Shown piece after piece: positions 24,803-38,456 of a stretch of DNA of 64,000 bases. Position 1 is the stretch's first letter, and the number at the start of each line of letters is the position of its first letter. Source of the DNA: CAMLFJ01 sp040902305 (lineage in GTDB: Bacteria > Methylomirabilota > Methylomirabilia > Rokubacteriales > CSP1-6); contig JBBDXN010000128.1 of NCBI GenBank assembly GCA_040902305.1, positions 1 through 64,000 of the forward strand, in the 5' to 3' direction. Under the pieces are notes generated by a model that had not been told where the DNA came from, searched no databases, and saw only the letters and a list, made by a program, of their open reading frames with translations. Position numbers and translations under genes: made by a program.

Positions 24803-25007
24803 GGCGCCCGTAGTGTAGCAGAGTCCGGTTGCTCAGGTCCGCATCCAGACAGACCAGACAACAAGCGGCGCCGGCATGTATCTTGCTGTCGGTGGAGCCT
24901 ATGGCACGGCTGCGCGTAGTTCGGGGATCTCGGGACGAGCGTCGGGGTGGAGGGCCTTCGCCAGTGTCGATGCCGTCAACACGGCGCCGACGCCGATAGC
25001 GGCCCGC

Positions 25008-25934
25008 ATGGCGTCCGCCTCCGAATCCAAGCTTGCGATCTACGCGGCGCTCGTCGGCAATCTGGCCATTGCCGTGATGAAGTTCGCCACCGCCGCCCTC
25101 ACGGGCAGCTCCGCCATGCTCTCCGAGGGCATCCATTCGGTGGTGGACACCGGCAACGCCGGGCTCTTGCTGCTGGGACTCCGCTTGAGCAGAAAGCCGG
25201 CCGACGCGGCCCATCCCTTCGGGTATGGCAAGGAGCTGTACTTCTGGAGCTTGGTGGTGGCGTTTCTGATCTTCGGGGTCGGCGGGGGCATCTCGATCTA
25301 CGAGGGGATCTTGCACGTCGCCCACCCGGCACCCCTGGAAGATCCGACGTGGAGTTACGTGGTGCTGGCGCTGGCCGCCGTCTTCGAGACGATCGTCCTC
25401 GCGATCGCCGTGAAGCACTTCCTCGCCGTGAAGGGCGATCGGAGCGCCTGGCAGGCCATCCGTACGAGTAAGAATCCGACGGACTTCGTCGTGGTGTTCG
25501 AGGACGCCGCCGCGCTGGCCGGCCTGGTCGTGGCCTTCGTGGGAATCTGGCTGGCCCACTACCTCGACAATCCCGTGTTCGACGGGGTCGCCTCCATCGC
25601 CATCGGGACAGTGCTGGCCGCGGTGGCCTTCTTTCTCGCCTACGAGAGCAAGAGCCTGCTGATCGGCGAGGGCGCCGACCCAGCGGCCCTCGAGAGCATC
25701 CGCGCCCTGGCCGGGCTCGATCCTGACGTCGAGACGGTCAGCGATCTCTTGACCATGCACTTCGGCCCGCACTCGGTCCTGCTCACGATCAATATCGAGT
25801 TCCACGAAGGGCTGTCGTCCGCGGGGGCGGAGGCGGCGGTCAAACGCTTGGAAGCGTCCATTCGTCACCGATATCCCGAGATCACGCGCATCTTCATCGA
25901 GGCCGGATCGGTCGGCATGGGCACCCATGGCTGA
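25008..25934 (+). CDS. cation diffusion facilitator (CDF) family transporter
   Basis: 308 residues, five to six membrane segments. Helix II holds the motif SEGIHSVVDTGNAGLLLLG with the S-x-x-H-x-x-x-D metal site, and the HPFGYGKELYFWSL block is the CDF signature. A second acidic site is DNPVFDGVASIAIG, and the C-terminal HMA-like cytoplasmic domain starts about LLIGEGADP. It exports Zn/Fe/Mn-class cations using the proton gradient. The start at 25008 (MASASESKLAIYAALVGN) is preferred over an upstream ATG because it matches the family's N-terminus. Confidence 0.85.
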   Translation: MASASESKLAIYAALVGNLAIAVMKFATAALTGSSAMLSEGIHSVVDTGNAGLLLLGLRLSRKPADAAHPFGYGKELYFWSLVVAFLIFGVGGGISIYEGILHVAHPAPLEDPTWSYVVLALAAVFETIVLAIAVKHFLAVKGDRSAWQAIRTSKNPTDFVVVFEDAAALAGLVVAFVGIWLAHYLDNPVFDGVASIAIGTVLAAVAFFLAYESKSLLIGEGADPAALESIRALAGLDPDVETVSDLLTMHFGPHSVLLTINIEFHEGLSSAGAEAAVKRLEASIRHRYPEITRIFIEAGSVGMGTHG

Positions 25935-26125
25935 GCACGGCGGGCATGCCCGCGGTGGATCGAAGACCGCAGCGTCTCGGTACTGTTTACTCGGTAAGGA
26001 AGGCCTTTCAGCGAGGTGAGAGCAGGGCTACCGAGGAGCGACGGTTGATTCTATGGATGATTACCGTGGCATGGAACATGCGACCACCACAGGGGACGGT
26101 AACCATTGGGGAGGTGACAGAACAC

Positions 26126-26206
26126 ATGGAAACTTTGTTGATCATTCTTGTGGTGTTACTCCTACTCGGTGGTGGGGGCTGGGGCTACTCGCGTTGGCGT
26201 AGGTAG
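26126..26206 (+). CDS. 26-residue membrane peptide, DUF3309-like
   Basis: ATG at 26126 with a strong GGGGAGGTG ribosome-binding site at 26108-26116. The peptide METLLIILVVLLLLGGGGWG plus YSRWRR is a single membrane span followed by a Gly hinge and basic end. This is the form of DUF3309-type stress-linked small membrane proteins. The 190-bp leader before it is clearly less GC-rich than its surroundings, suggesting its own promoter or RNA element. Function unknown. Confidence 0.65.
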   Translation: METLLIILVVLLLLGGGGWGYSRWRR

Positions 26207-26237
26207 GTCCCTCCCGGGCGGAGGCCCACGTCGAGGG

Positions 26238-26266
26238 TCTGCGCCTCGCGCCGGGTGAGGCGCAGA
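26238..26266 (+). terminator. hairpin after the 26-residue peptide gene
   Basis: Perfect 10-bp stem, TCTGCGCCTC with GAGGCGCAGA, around a 9-nt loop, 32 bp after the stop. No T run follows, so it is a plausible but unproven terminator, facing the opposite strand's YihY gene end. Confidence 0.4.
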
Positions 26267-26396
26267 TCCACACGCGCCGCGCCGACCTCAACGGGCGGGG
26301 GAGGCGCCAGCGCCGCCGAAGACGGAACGGTCTGCCGGTCCACGGTTCCCGGCCGGGTGCGCGCGTACCGCCCGAGCCGTCCCGTCCTGCGGAAAC

Positions 26397-27332
26397 CTAT
26401 GCGGCTGCCGGCGTGGAGCCGGGCTCAGGCCCGGATGTCAGCGTGGTCGCACCACGGCGGGCGGCCGCGTGCTCGATCTCGCCGTTGACTTCGGCGCCCA
26501 GAAGGATAGCGACCGCGGTGAGATAGAGCCAGAGCATCAGCAGGATGACGCCGCCGATCGACCCGTACGTGACGTCGTAGGTGCCGAAGTAGGCAACGTA
26601 CGCCCGCAGCCCGAAGGAGGCCGCCAGCCAGAGGATCAGGGCCACCACCGCGCCGGGCGTCAGCCAGCTCCACTGCTGATCGCCCCCCGGCGCGAGGTAG
26701 TACACGAGCTGGATGCCGACGAGAACGAAGAAGATGACGAGCGGGAAGCTTCCCGCGTTCCACACAATGGTGAACACGCTCCCCAGCCCCAGCCATCCGG
26801 CCACCGCGGCGCCGATCCTGGGGCCGAAGACCATCAACACGAGCGCGCTCATGATGAACACCGCGAACCCGGCGGTCAAGGCGATGGCGACGAGTCGGCG
26901 CTTCCACCACGGGCGCGGCTCCTCGACGTCGAACGCGATGTTGAGCGTCGTGATGACGGCGGTCATCCCGCTCGAGCCCGCCCAGAGAGCCAAGAGGACA
27001 CCCGCGGAGAGGAGGCCGCCGCGCGCGCCGCCGGCGATCTCCCCCACGGTGGTCCGGGTCACCGACGCCGCCTCGCCGGGCAGGACGCGCGCGACATAGC
27101 CGGTGAGCTGGTCCATCAGGTCCGGGATCGGGAGCAGCGCGAGGAGCGCGGTCAGGAAGAGGAGCGTGGGGAACAGCGCGAACAGCAGGTAAAACGAGAG
27201 CGCGGCCGCGCGGTCCAGGATCTCGTCTTCCCAGGCCTCGGTCCAGACGCGCGCCGCGAGCTGCCTCACGCCGAGCCCCCCGAGCTTCCAGGGCGACTCC
27301 GCGGCCCGCGGCGGCGGCGATCCGGTCGTCAT
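26397..27332 (-). CDS. YihY / BrkB family inner-membrane protein
   Basis: 311 residues with about six membrane segments. The early block AAALSFYLLFALFPTLLFLTALLAL is the family signature. The pattern LWAGSSGMTAVITTLNIAFDVEEPRPWW follows, split across a helix and a cytoplasmic turn. The C-terminal YVAYFGTYDVTYGSIGGVI plus AILLGAEVNGEIEH is also typical. Function is unsettled (once annotated ribonuclease BN in error). It neighbours small membrane and stress genes. Confidence 0.88.
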   Translation of the reverse strand: MTTGSPPPRAAESPWKLGGLGVRQLAARVWTEAWEDEILDRAAALSFYLLFALFPTLLFLTALLALLPIPDLMDQLTGYVARVLPGEAASVTRTTVGEIAGGARGGLLSAGVLLALWAGSSGMTAVITTLNIAFDVEEPRPWWKRRLVAIALTAGFAVFIMSALVLMVFGPRIGAAVAGWLGLGSVFTIVWNAGSFPLVIFFVLVGIQLVYYLAPGGDQQWSWLTPGAVVALILWLAASFGLRAYVAYFGTYDVTYGSIGGVILLMLWLYLTAVAILLGAEVNGEIEHAAARRGATTLTSGPEPGSTPAAA

Positions 27333-27384
27333 GGTTTCGTGTCCTTCAGCAACGCTGCCCGGCCCACGGGCGGGGCACCTCCGG

Positions 27385-29235
27385 CTAGGCCCCCTCGCCC
27401 TTCGGTGTCCTCCCGTCCCCGGTCGGCGCCACCCGCTCGGAGCGCTGCTGCGCGGGGCCGCGCGCGTCGACCAGGTTGTAGGCCGTGTTGATGAGCCCGA
27501 TATGCGAGAAGGCCTGCGGGTAGTTGCCCACGAGCCGCTTGCGCACGGGGTCGTATTCCTCCGCGAGCAGCCCGAGATCGTTGCGCAGGCCGAGGAGCCG
27601 GTCGAAGAGCTTCACCGCGTCGTCGAGCCGGCCGAGCATCACATAGGCGTCGGCCAGCCAGAAGCTGCAGACGAGGAACGCGCCTTCCTCGCCGCCGATT
27701 CCGTCATCGACCTCGTCCGTCGCGTAGCGCAGCACGAAGCCGTCGCGGACGAGCTCCCGCTCGATCGCCTCGATCGTGCCGACCACGCGCGGGTCGTCCG
27801 GCGGCAGGAACCCGACCTGCGGGATGAGGAGCAGGCTCGCGTCGAGCGCCTGGCCGCCGTAGTGCTGCACGAAGCTGTTGCGCTCGTGATCGAATCCGTT
27901 CTCGCAGATATCGGCGTGGATCTCGTCGCGCACCTCTTGCCAGCGATCGACCGGTCCCTTCACGCCGAAATGCTCGGAGGACTTCATCGCCCGGTCGAAC
28001 GCGACCCAGCACATGAGGCGCGAATGGGTGAAGGCCCGCGGCTCGCCCCGCACCTCCCATATGCCGCGGTCCGGCTTCCGCCAGATCTTCTGGAGGTGCT
28101 CGAGCAGGGCCGTCTGCAACCGCCACGCTTCGGGGAGCGGAGCGAGCTCCGCCTCGCGAGCGGCGTGGAGCGTCTCCACCAGCTCGCCATAGACGTCGAG
28201 CTGGATCTGTTCGGCTGCTTCATTGCCGACTCGGACCGGCCGGCTCCCCTCGTAGCCGGGAAGCCATGGGACGTCGTGCTCTGGCAGCCAGCGCTCGCCC
28301 GCGATTCCATACATGATGCCGAGCTGCTCGGGATGGCCGGCCGCGGCGCGCAGGAGCCAGCGCCGCCAGTCCTCCGCCGCCTCGCGGTAGCCGGCATTCA
28401 AGAGCGCGTAGAGCGTCAGGGCGGAGTCGCGCAGCCAGCAATAGCGATAGTCCCAGTTCCGGGTGCCCCCGATCGCTTCGGGCAACGACGTCGTCGGCGC
28501 CGCCACGATGCCGCCGGTCGGCTCGAACGTCAGCAATTTCAGCGTGATGAGCGAGCGGACGACCGCATCGCGCCATCGCTCGTGCTTGGCATCGAAGCGA
28601 CACCGGTTCGACCATTCCTGCCACCACCCGATCGTGCGATCCAGGCTCTCCGAGCGATCCGGCACGAAGTGCGGCGTCTTGTAGGACCGGTGATAGGAGA
28701 GCGTGAAGGCCGCGCTCTCGCCCTCCCGCACCGCGAAGAGGGCGCGGGTCTTCATGTCCCGGTTCTCGAGCGCCACCGTCGTGTGCAGCTCGACCGCGTC
28801 CGGCCCCGCGATGGCGCTGAGGCCGTAGTCGCGTCGCCGCACCCAGGGAACGGCCTGGCCGTAGTTGAAGCGCAGGATGAGCTCCATCCCCATCGAGACC
28901 TGGCCCCGCTCGCCGCGTACGATGCGCACGACGTCGACCTTCTCCTCGTCCTCGGTCAGCGGCATGAAGTCGAACAGGGTGACCGCTCCGGTCTCCGTCT
29001 CGAAGCGCGTCTCGAGCACCGCGGTGCCGGGAACATAGCGCCGGCTGACCCGGGCGCTGGAGTCTTCCGGCGCGAGCAGCCAGCGGCCGTGCTCCGGGCC
29101 GCCGAGCAGCGCGGCGAGGCAAGCCGCGGAGTCGAAGCGGGGCAGGCAGAGCCAGTCGATCGACCCGTCGCGGCCGACGAGGGCCGCGGAGATCATGTTG
29201 CCGATAAGGCCGTAGTCCTCGATGAGCTTCGACAT
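27385..29235 (-). CDS. glycoside hydrolase family 15 (trehalase / glucoamylase-like)
   Basis: 616 residues. The N-terminal beta domain begins MSKLIEDYGLIGNMISAALV and has DGSIDWLCLPRFDS. The alpha6/alpha6 catalytic barrel has GGTRNWDYRYCWLRDSALTLYA, GIWEVRGEP (catalytic-site block) and QAFSHIGLINTAYNL. This composition fits bacterial GH15 enzymes, several of which are trehalases. No signal peptide, so it acts in the cytoplasm, probably releasing glucose. It is the last gene of a set with 6-phosphogluconate and glucose dehydrogenases. A paralogue lies at 60460-62274. Confidence 0.88.
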   Translation of the reverse strand: MSKLIEDYGLIGNMISAALVGRDGSIDWLCLPRFDSAACLAALLGGPEHGRWLLAPEDSSARVSRRYVPGTAVLETRFETETGAVTLFDFMPLTEDEEKVDVVRIVRGERGQVSMGMELILRFNYGQAVPWVRRRDYGLSAIAGPDAVELHTTVALENRDMKTRALFAVREGESAAFTLSYHRSYKTPHFVPDRSESLDRTIGWWQEWSNRCRFDAKHERWRDAVVRSLITLKLLTFEPTGGIVAAPTTSLPEAIGGTRNWDYRYCWLRDSALTLYALLNAGYREAAEDWRRWLLRAAAGHPEQLGIMYGIAGERWLPEHDVPWLPGYEGSRPVRVGNEAAEQIQLDVYGELVETLHAAREAELAPLPEAWRLQTALLEHLQKIWRKPDRGIWEVRGEPRAFTHSRLMCWVAFDRAMKSSEHFGVKGPVDRWQEVRDEIHADICENGFDHERNSFVQHYGGQALDASLLLIPQVGFLPPDDPRVVGTIEAIERELVRDGFVLRYATDEVDDGIGGEEGAFLVCSFWLADAYVMLGRLDDAVKLFDRLLGLRNDLGLLAEEYDPVRKRLVGNYPQAFSHIGLINTAYNLVDARGPAQQRSERVAPTGDGRTPKGEGA

Positions 29236-29308
29236 GGCTCAGGCGCCCCGCCTTCCTGATCGGAGCTCGACGCCCAGGGCCACGAGGACGTCGTGAGGGC
29301 CGACGTGC

Positions 29309-30277
29309 CTACTCGTCATCCCGGTACGTGCCGCCCACCTGGCCGTGCTTGCGCTCTTCCCGGATGGGCGGGCTGGGACCATACGGGTGGCCGCCGAAGC
29401 CGTGACGCATCATGGCGACGGCCCGAGCCCAGTTCTTCCGGTCATCGCGGGAGGCGAACAGCTGCATCACCGCCTGGGAGATGACGGGGATCGGGATCTC
29501 CATGCGCAGCGCATCAGCCACCAGCCAGTTCACTTCCCCGGTGTCGGCCACGAAAGACGGTATCCGCTGCAGGCCGCCCTCCTTCACGTAGGCCTCGTGC
29601 ATGAGGTCGACGAGCCAGCCGCGGATGACCGAGCCGTGCCGCCAGCACGAGAGCACCGACGGAATATCGAGCCGGTCACGGTATCGCTCGAGCAGGTCCA
29701 CGCCCTCGCCGATCGCCTGCAGCATACCGAACTCGATGCCGTTGTGGACGAGCTTCACGAAGTGGCCCGAGCCGGGTGGCCCGGCGTGCACATAGCCTCC
29801 TTCCACGGCCAGCTCCCGCAGCATCGGCTCGATCCGCTCGACCGCCTTGCGCTCGCCGCCCGCCATGAAGCAGGCGCCGTCACGCGCGCCGTCGACACCG
29901 CCGCTGGTACCGAGGTCGACGAGCTCGATGGATCTCGGCCTGAGCCTCTCGTGGCGGCGAATCGAGTCGCCCCAGTACGAGTTGCCACCGTCCACGATCA
30001 CGTCACCGGGCTCGAGCGGGCCGGCGAGGTCATCGAGCAGCGCATCCACCGCGGGACCGGCCGGGATGTAGAGAAAGACCGCGCGGGGCGCGGAAAGCTC
30101 CTTCCTGAAGTCCTCGAGGCGACGCGCCTCCACCACGCCGGCTTGCTTCAGCTCGGCTCCGAGCCCCGCCGGATCGAAGCCCACGACCTTCATTCCCTTC
30201 TCACGCGCCTGCAAGGCGAGTCCCCCGCCTATCCGGCCGAGGCCCACCACGCCGAACTCACGCTTCGCATCGATCAT
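29309..30277 (-). CDS. gnd: 6-phosphogluconate dehydrogenase (short GndA type)
   Basis: 322 residues. Rossmann motif GVVGLGRIGGGLALQA, then IVDGGNSYWGDS, the catalytic Lys in GHFVKLVHNGIEFGMLQ and the C-terminal RDDRKNWARAVAMMRHGFGGH. Length near 320 marks the short, decarboxylating GndA branch as opposed to the ~470-residue form. It converts 6-phosphogluconate to ribulose 5-phosphate with NAD(P) reduction. It lies 27 bp downstream of the glucose dehydrogenase gene on the same strand. Confidence 0.9.
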   Translation of the reverse strand: MIDAKREFGVVGLGRIGGGLALQAREKGMKVVGFDPAGLGAELKQAGVVEARRLEDFRKELSAPRAVFLYIPAGPAVDALLDDLAGPLEPGDVIVDGGNSYWGDSIRRHERLRPRSIELVDLGTSGGVDGARDGACFMAGGERKAVERIEPMLRELAVEGGYVHAGPPGSGHFVKLVHNGIEFGMLQAIGEGVDLLERYRDRLDIPSVLSCWRHGSVIRGWLVDLMHEAYVKEGGLQRIPSFVADTGEVNWLVADALRMEIPIPVISQAVMQLFASRDDRKNWARAVAMMRHGFGGHPYGPSPPIREERKHGQVGGTYRDDE

Positions 30278-30304
30278 GGCTCTGCTCCTTGTGAACCCAC
30301 GGTT

Positions 30305-31417
30305 TCACCGCGTCTCCGGGAACGCCACCACCTGCTTGATGCCCGACCGGGGCCCGCGGAGGAGATACTCGAAGTTCTCCGGCAGGTGGCGGCCGGTGAT
30401 GAGGGAGCGCAGCGACGCCGGCCACCGCTGGTCGAAGATGGCCAGGTCGTCGACGGCCGCCTGGAAAGCATCCGGGCCGGCGTTCACCGTGCCGAAGACG
30501 AGCTGATTGCCGAGCACGAGGCTACGCATGATGACCCCGGCGTCGACCTCGATGGGCCCCTTGAGGCCGGGCACGCCGGTGAACACGAAGACGCCGTTGA
30601 CGCCCAGCGCCTTCAGCGCCTCGAACGACACGCTCGCGGCACCGGTGGCTTCGTAGAGCAGATCGATGTTGCCGATGTGCCCGGCGAGCGCGTCCGGTGG
30701 CGTGACCGTTGACGAGACGTAGTGGGCGGCAACCGACTCGGCCCATCGGGCCTTCGGCCCGGCCGGAGGCTCGCGGGAATAGACCCAGGTGTCGAACCCC
30801 CGCACGAGGAGCGCCAGCGCGCCGAGTAGCCCCACCGGCCCGGCCCCGAGCACGACCGCCCGCGGCCTACTACCGCCCGGAGCGGATCGGCCCGTCCACG
30901 GCATCCGGCGCTGGACGTCCCCCACCTGGATCAGGGCCTTCTCGGCGATGGTCAGCGGCTCGAGCAGTACTCCCACGTCGCGCAGCCCGGCGGGGACCCG
31001 GTGAAGGAATCGCTGGTCCTCGACCGCGAGCTCGGTCATGAAGCCGTGCCGGCCCTTGATGCCGCGCTCCATGAAGTCTCCGGTGAAGCAGAAGTCCTGG
31101 CGCCCGGCGGGACACGCCCGGCACCACGCGTGCGGGCACGGCCGCCGGACGGTGGCGACGACAAGATCCCCGGGGTCGACCCTCGTGACCGACCGGCCCA
31201 CCTCGACCACGCGGCCGAGGGTCTCGTGACCGATGACGAGGTGATCCGAGCCGGCCGGCGGAGTGCCGTGCTCGAAGCGAGCGATCGCCCGGTCCGTGCC
31301 GCAGATGCCCACGTCCAGGATCCTCAGCAGCACCTCGGTGTCGGCCTCGATCCGCGGCGTCCCCTGCTCGACGAGCCGCACCTCTCTCTCCGCCGGAAAG
31401 ACGGCGACCGCGCGCAT
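30305..31417 (-). CDS. zinc-dependent glucose 1-dehydrogenase-like MDR enzyme
   Basis: 370 residues, medium-chain dehydrogenase. Catalytic zinc residues are in VGICGTDRAI and VIGHETLGRV; a structural-zinc lobe is present (RRPCPHAWCRACPAGRQDFC). The GDFMERGIKGRHGFMTELA block and the ERG-x-x-G-x-HG pattern are typical of archaeal-type glucose dehydrogenases, so glucose (or galactose) oxidation to the lactone is the best call. The NAD(P) motif is VVLGAGPVGLLGALALL. With gnd and GH15 it suggests a trehalose/glucose oxidation set. Confidence 0.85.
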   Translation of the reverse strand: MRAVAVFPAEREVRLVEQGTPRIEADTEVLLRILDVGICGTDRAIARFEHGTPPAGSDHLVIGHETLGRVVEVGRSVTRVDPGDLVVATVRRPCPHAWCRACPAGRQDFCFTGDFMERGIKGRHGFMTELAVEDQRFLHRVPAGLRDVGVLLEPLTIAEKALIQVGDVQRRMPWTGRSAPGGSRPRAVVLGAGPVGLLGALALLVRGFDTWVYSREPPAGPKARWAESVAAHYVSSTVTPPDALAGHIGNIDLLYEATGAASVSFEALKALGVNGVFVFTGVPGLKGPIEVDAGVIMRSLVLGNQLVFGTVNAGPDAFQAAVDDLAIFDQRWPASLRSLITGRHLPENFEYLLRGPRSGIKQVVAFPETR

Positions 31418-31709
31418 GGGTTCTCCCCGAGCTATTCGTGAGCTACATCGGCGAGCATCAGAAGACCTCGTCACATCAAGCAATGCGTGAAGCAATGCGT
31501 GTGCCATCGGCGCCCGCGCCTGGCCTCCGGCGCGGCTCGGGCGCTCGCCACGAGATGGGCCGCGGCGATTTGCGCTCCGCCAAGCCCCGTGGCAGCATCG
31601 GCGCGAGGAGGCTTCCTGATCACGCACCCGATACCGGACGATCGCGTTCAGTCATGAGCAGGGCCGCTACGCACCGGGATTGGAGCGCCACGCATGTCGC
31701 GGGGCCCTG
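31418..31709. other. 292-bp gap without a supported gene
   Basis: Holds a tandem pair of the 12-mer AAGCAATGCGTG (31478-31489, 31490-31501) and, at 31427 on, GAGCTATTCGTGAGCTAC, which vaguely resembles the end of the family C repeat. Divergent genes start on either side, so promoters for both must lie here; none stands out. Confidence 0.5.
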
Positions 31710-32108
31710 ATGGGAGCCGGATCGGCCGGGCCGATCCCGGAGGACGTCAGGCGCTTCATCATCGAGCACATCGATTCAGTGCCGGCGCTGGAGGCCTTGC
31801 TTCTCATGCGCAGAAGCGCCGAGCGCCGCTTCACCGTGGCCATGCTCGCCGCCGAGCTCTACATGGACCCGCGGCAGGTGGCGCCGATTCTCTCGGAGCT
31901 CGGCACGCGCGGCCTGTGCGGTACGAGTGGCGGTGCCGAGCCGATGTACTTCTGGCGGCCTGCCACCGCCGAGATGGCCGACGCCCTCGGGCGTCTGGCG
32001 GACGTCCATGCCCGGTACCTCGTCCCGGTGACGAACCTCATCCACGGTAAGCCTCGCGCGAGCCTCCGCGGCTTCTCCGACGCCTTCCGTCTTCGGGGGA
32101 ACGAGTGA
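31710..32108 (+). CDS. winged-helix-like regulator, 132 residues
   Basis: The segment ALLLMRRSAERRFTVAMLAAELYMDPRQVAPILSELGTRGLC, a helix-turn-helix followed by a probable wing, is consistent with a small winged-helix DNA-binding domain of the kind used as anti-sigma partners or repressors. A C-terminal RGFSDAFRLRG basic tail follows. The stop TGA overlaps the GTG of the next gene. It precedes the two DUF5985-like membrane proteins and the poly-HAMP kinase. Exact function unknown. Confidence 0.65.
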   Translation: MGAGSAGPIPEDVRRFIIEHIDSVPALEALLLMRRSAERRFTVAMLAAELYMDPRQVAPILSELGTRGLCGTSGGAEPMYFWRPATAEMADALGRLADVHARYLVPVTNLIHGKPRASLRGFSDAFRLRGNE

Positions 32109-32365
32109 TCGCGGCCGCCGTGTACGTCCTCTGCGCGCTGACCGCGTTGGTCTGTGCCGTCCTCTTGTTCCAGGCGTGGCTCCGCACCCGGCTGCCCTTG
32201 CTGTTCTGGAGCGGGCTGTGCTTCGCCGGGCTCACCGTCAGCAATGTGCTCCTGATCATCGACCTGATGGTCGTCCCGCAGGTCGATCTCTTCGTCTGGC
32301 GCAACCTGACCGCGCTCGTGTCGATTGCCCTGCTGCTCTACGGGCTGATCTGGGACATGGACTGA
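32105..32365 (+). CDS. DUF5985-like membrane protein, 86 residues
   Basis: GTG start in a GTGA overlap with the winged-helix gene. Three hydrophobic segments: YVLCALTALVCAVLLFQAWL, LLFWSGLCFAGLTVSNVLLI and NLTALVSIALLLYGLIWDMD. From memory, a family of paired DUF5985 proteins has the same pattern of CALT, then WSGLCF-GL, then LLYGLIWE. No known activity. Likely translated together with its neighbours and inner-membrane located. Confidence 0.65.
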   Translation: MIAAAVYVLCALTALVCAVLLFQAWLRTRLPLLFWSGLCFAGLTVSNVLLIIDLMVVPQVDLFVWRNLTALVSIALLLYGLIWDMD

Positions 32366-32369
32366 GGCG

Positions 32370-32627
32370 ATGAATCTCTTTCTCATCGGGGCGACCGCCA
32401 TGGCCAGTGCCGTCGCTGGCCTCTTCTTCCTGCGGATGTGGCGGGAGAGCCGCGATCGGCTGTACGTCATGTTCGCCGCCGCGTTCTGGATCGAGGCGCT
32501 GGCCCGGGCGGCCCTCCTCTTGACCGAGGACCCCAGCGAAGCTCACCCGGCGCGGTATCTGTTGCGGGTGGTGGCCTACGGCATGATCGTCACGGCCATC
32601 GTGGACAAGAACCTTCGGCGCCGCTGA
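32370..32627 (+). CDS. second DUF5985-like membrane protein, 85 residues
   Basis: ATG at 32370, four bases after the preceding stop. Begins MNLFLIGATAMASAVAGLFF, then RMWRESRDRLYVMFAAAFWIEALARAALL and a C-terminal helix YLLRVVAYGMIVTAIVDKN. Differs in sequence from its partner but has the same topology; such genes occur in tandem. Probably forms a membrane complex with the preceding protein. No ligand-binding residues obvious. Confidence 0.65.
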   Translation: MNLFLIGATAMASAVAGLFFLRMWRESRDRLYVMFAAAFWIEALARAALLLTEDPSEAHPARYLLRVVAYGMIVTAIVDKNLRRR

Positions 32628-32691
32628 CGGGCTCCCGGGCGGGTGTCGACCAGTCTCCCTTCGACGCACCGGGAAGTGGCTACGCGGTATG

Positions 32692-32706
32692 TTCTACCCG
32701 GTAGAA
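32692..32706. promoter_or_regulatory. 15-bp palindrome upstream of the hybrid kinase
   Basis: TTCTACC-C-GGTAGAA: perfect 7-bp arms and a one-base centre in a 292-bp gap that is less GC-rich than the flanks. The spacing and symmetry suit an operator for a dimeric regulator, and the winged-helix gene just upstream is a candidate to bind it. It also lies about 214 bp before the kinase start. Confidence 0.45.
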
Positions 32707-32919
32707 TCTTCCGTGCCGCGTTGATCCCCACCCAGTTTCTGGCCACATAGCGTCTGGAATCAATCGCTTGGCGAGCGCCACGGCCACGCGCAGTCGGGCA
32801 TGAGTCGTGCCTGTAGCGCGTTGGCTTGGCGCGCGTCCCCCTATGAGCCTCATGAGCGGTCTCTCCCGGTATCGCGCCCGACCACCACGGCCCTGCCCCT
32901 GCCATCGAGGAGCGTGAGC

Positions 32920-38449
<5,530 letters not shown>

Positions 38450-38456
38450 CCCGGAG

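Noticed and set aside
24876..25007. Upstream start extending the CDF transporter by 44 residues
   Set aside because: The extension has no family similarity or hydrophobic pattern; the ATG at 25008 begins the known N-terminus.
31438..31709. Possible 90-residue gene in the 31.4-31.7 kb gap
   Set aside because: Low-complexity Arg/Ser/Pro composition, no ribosome-binding site and no family pattern.
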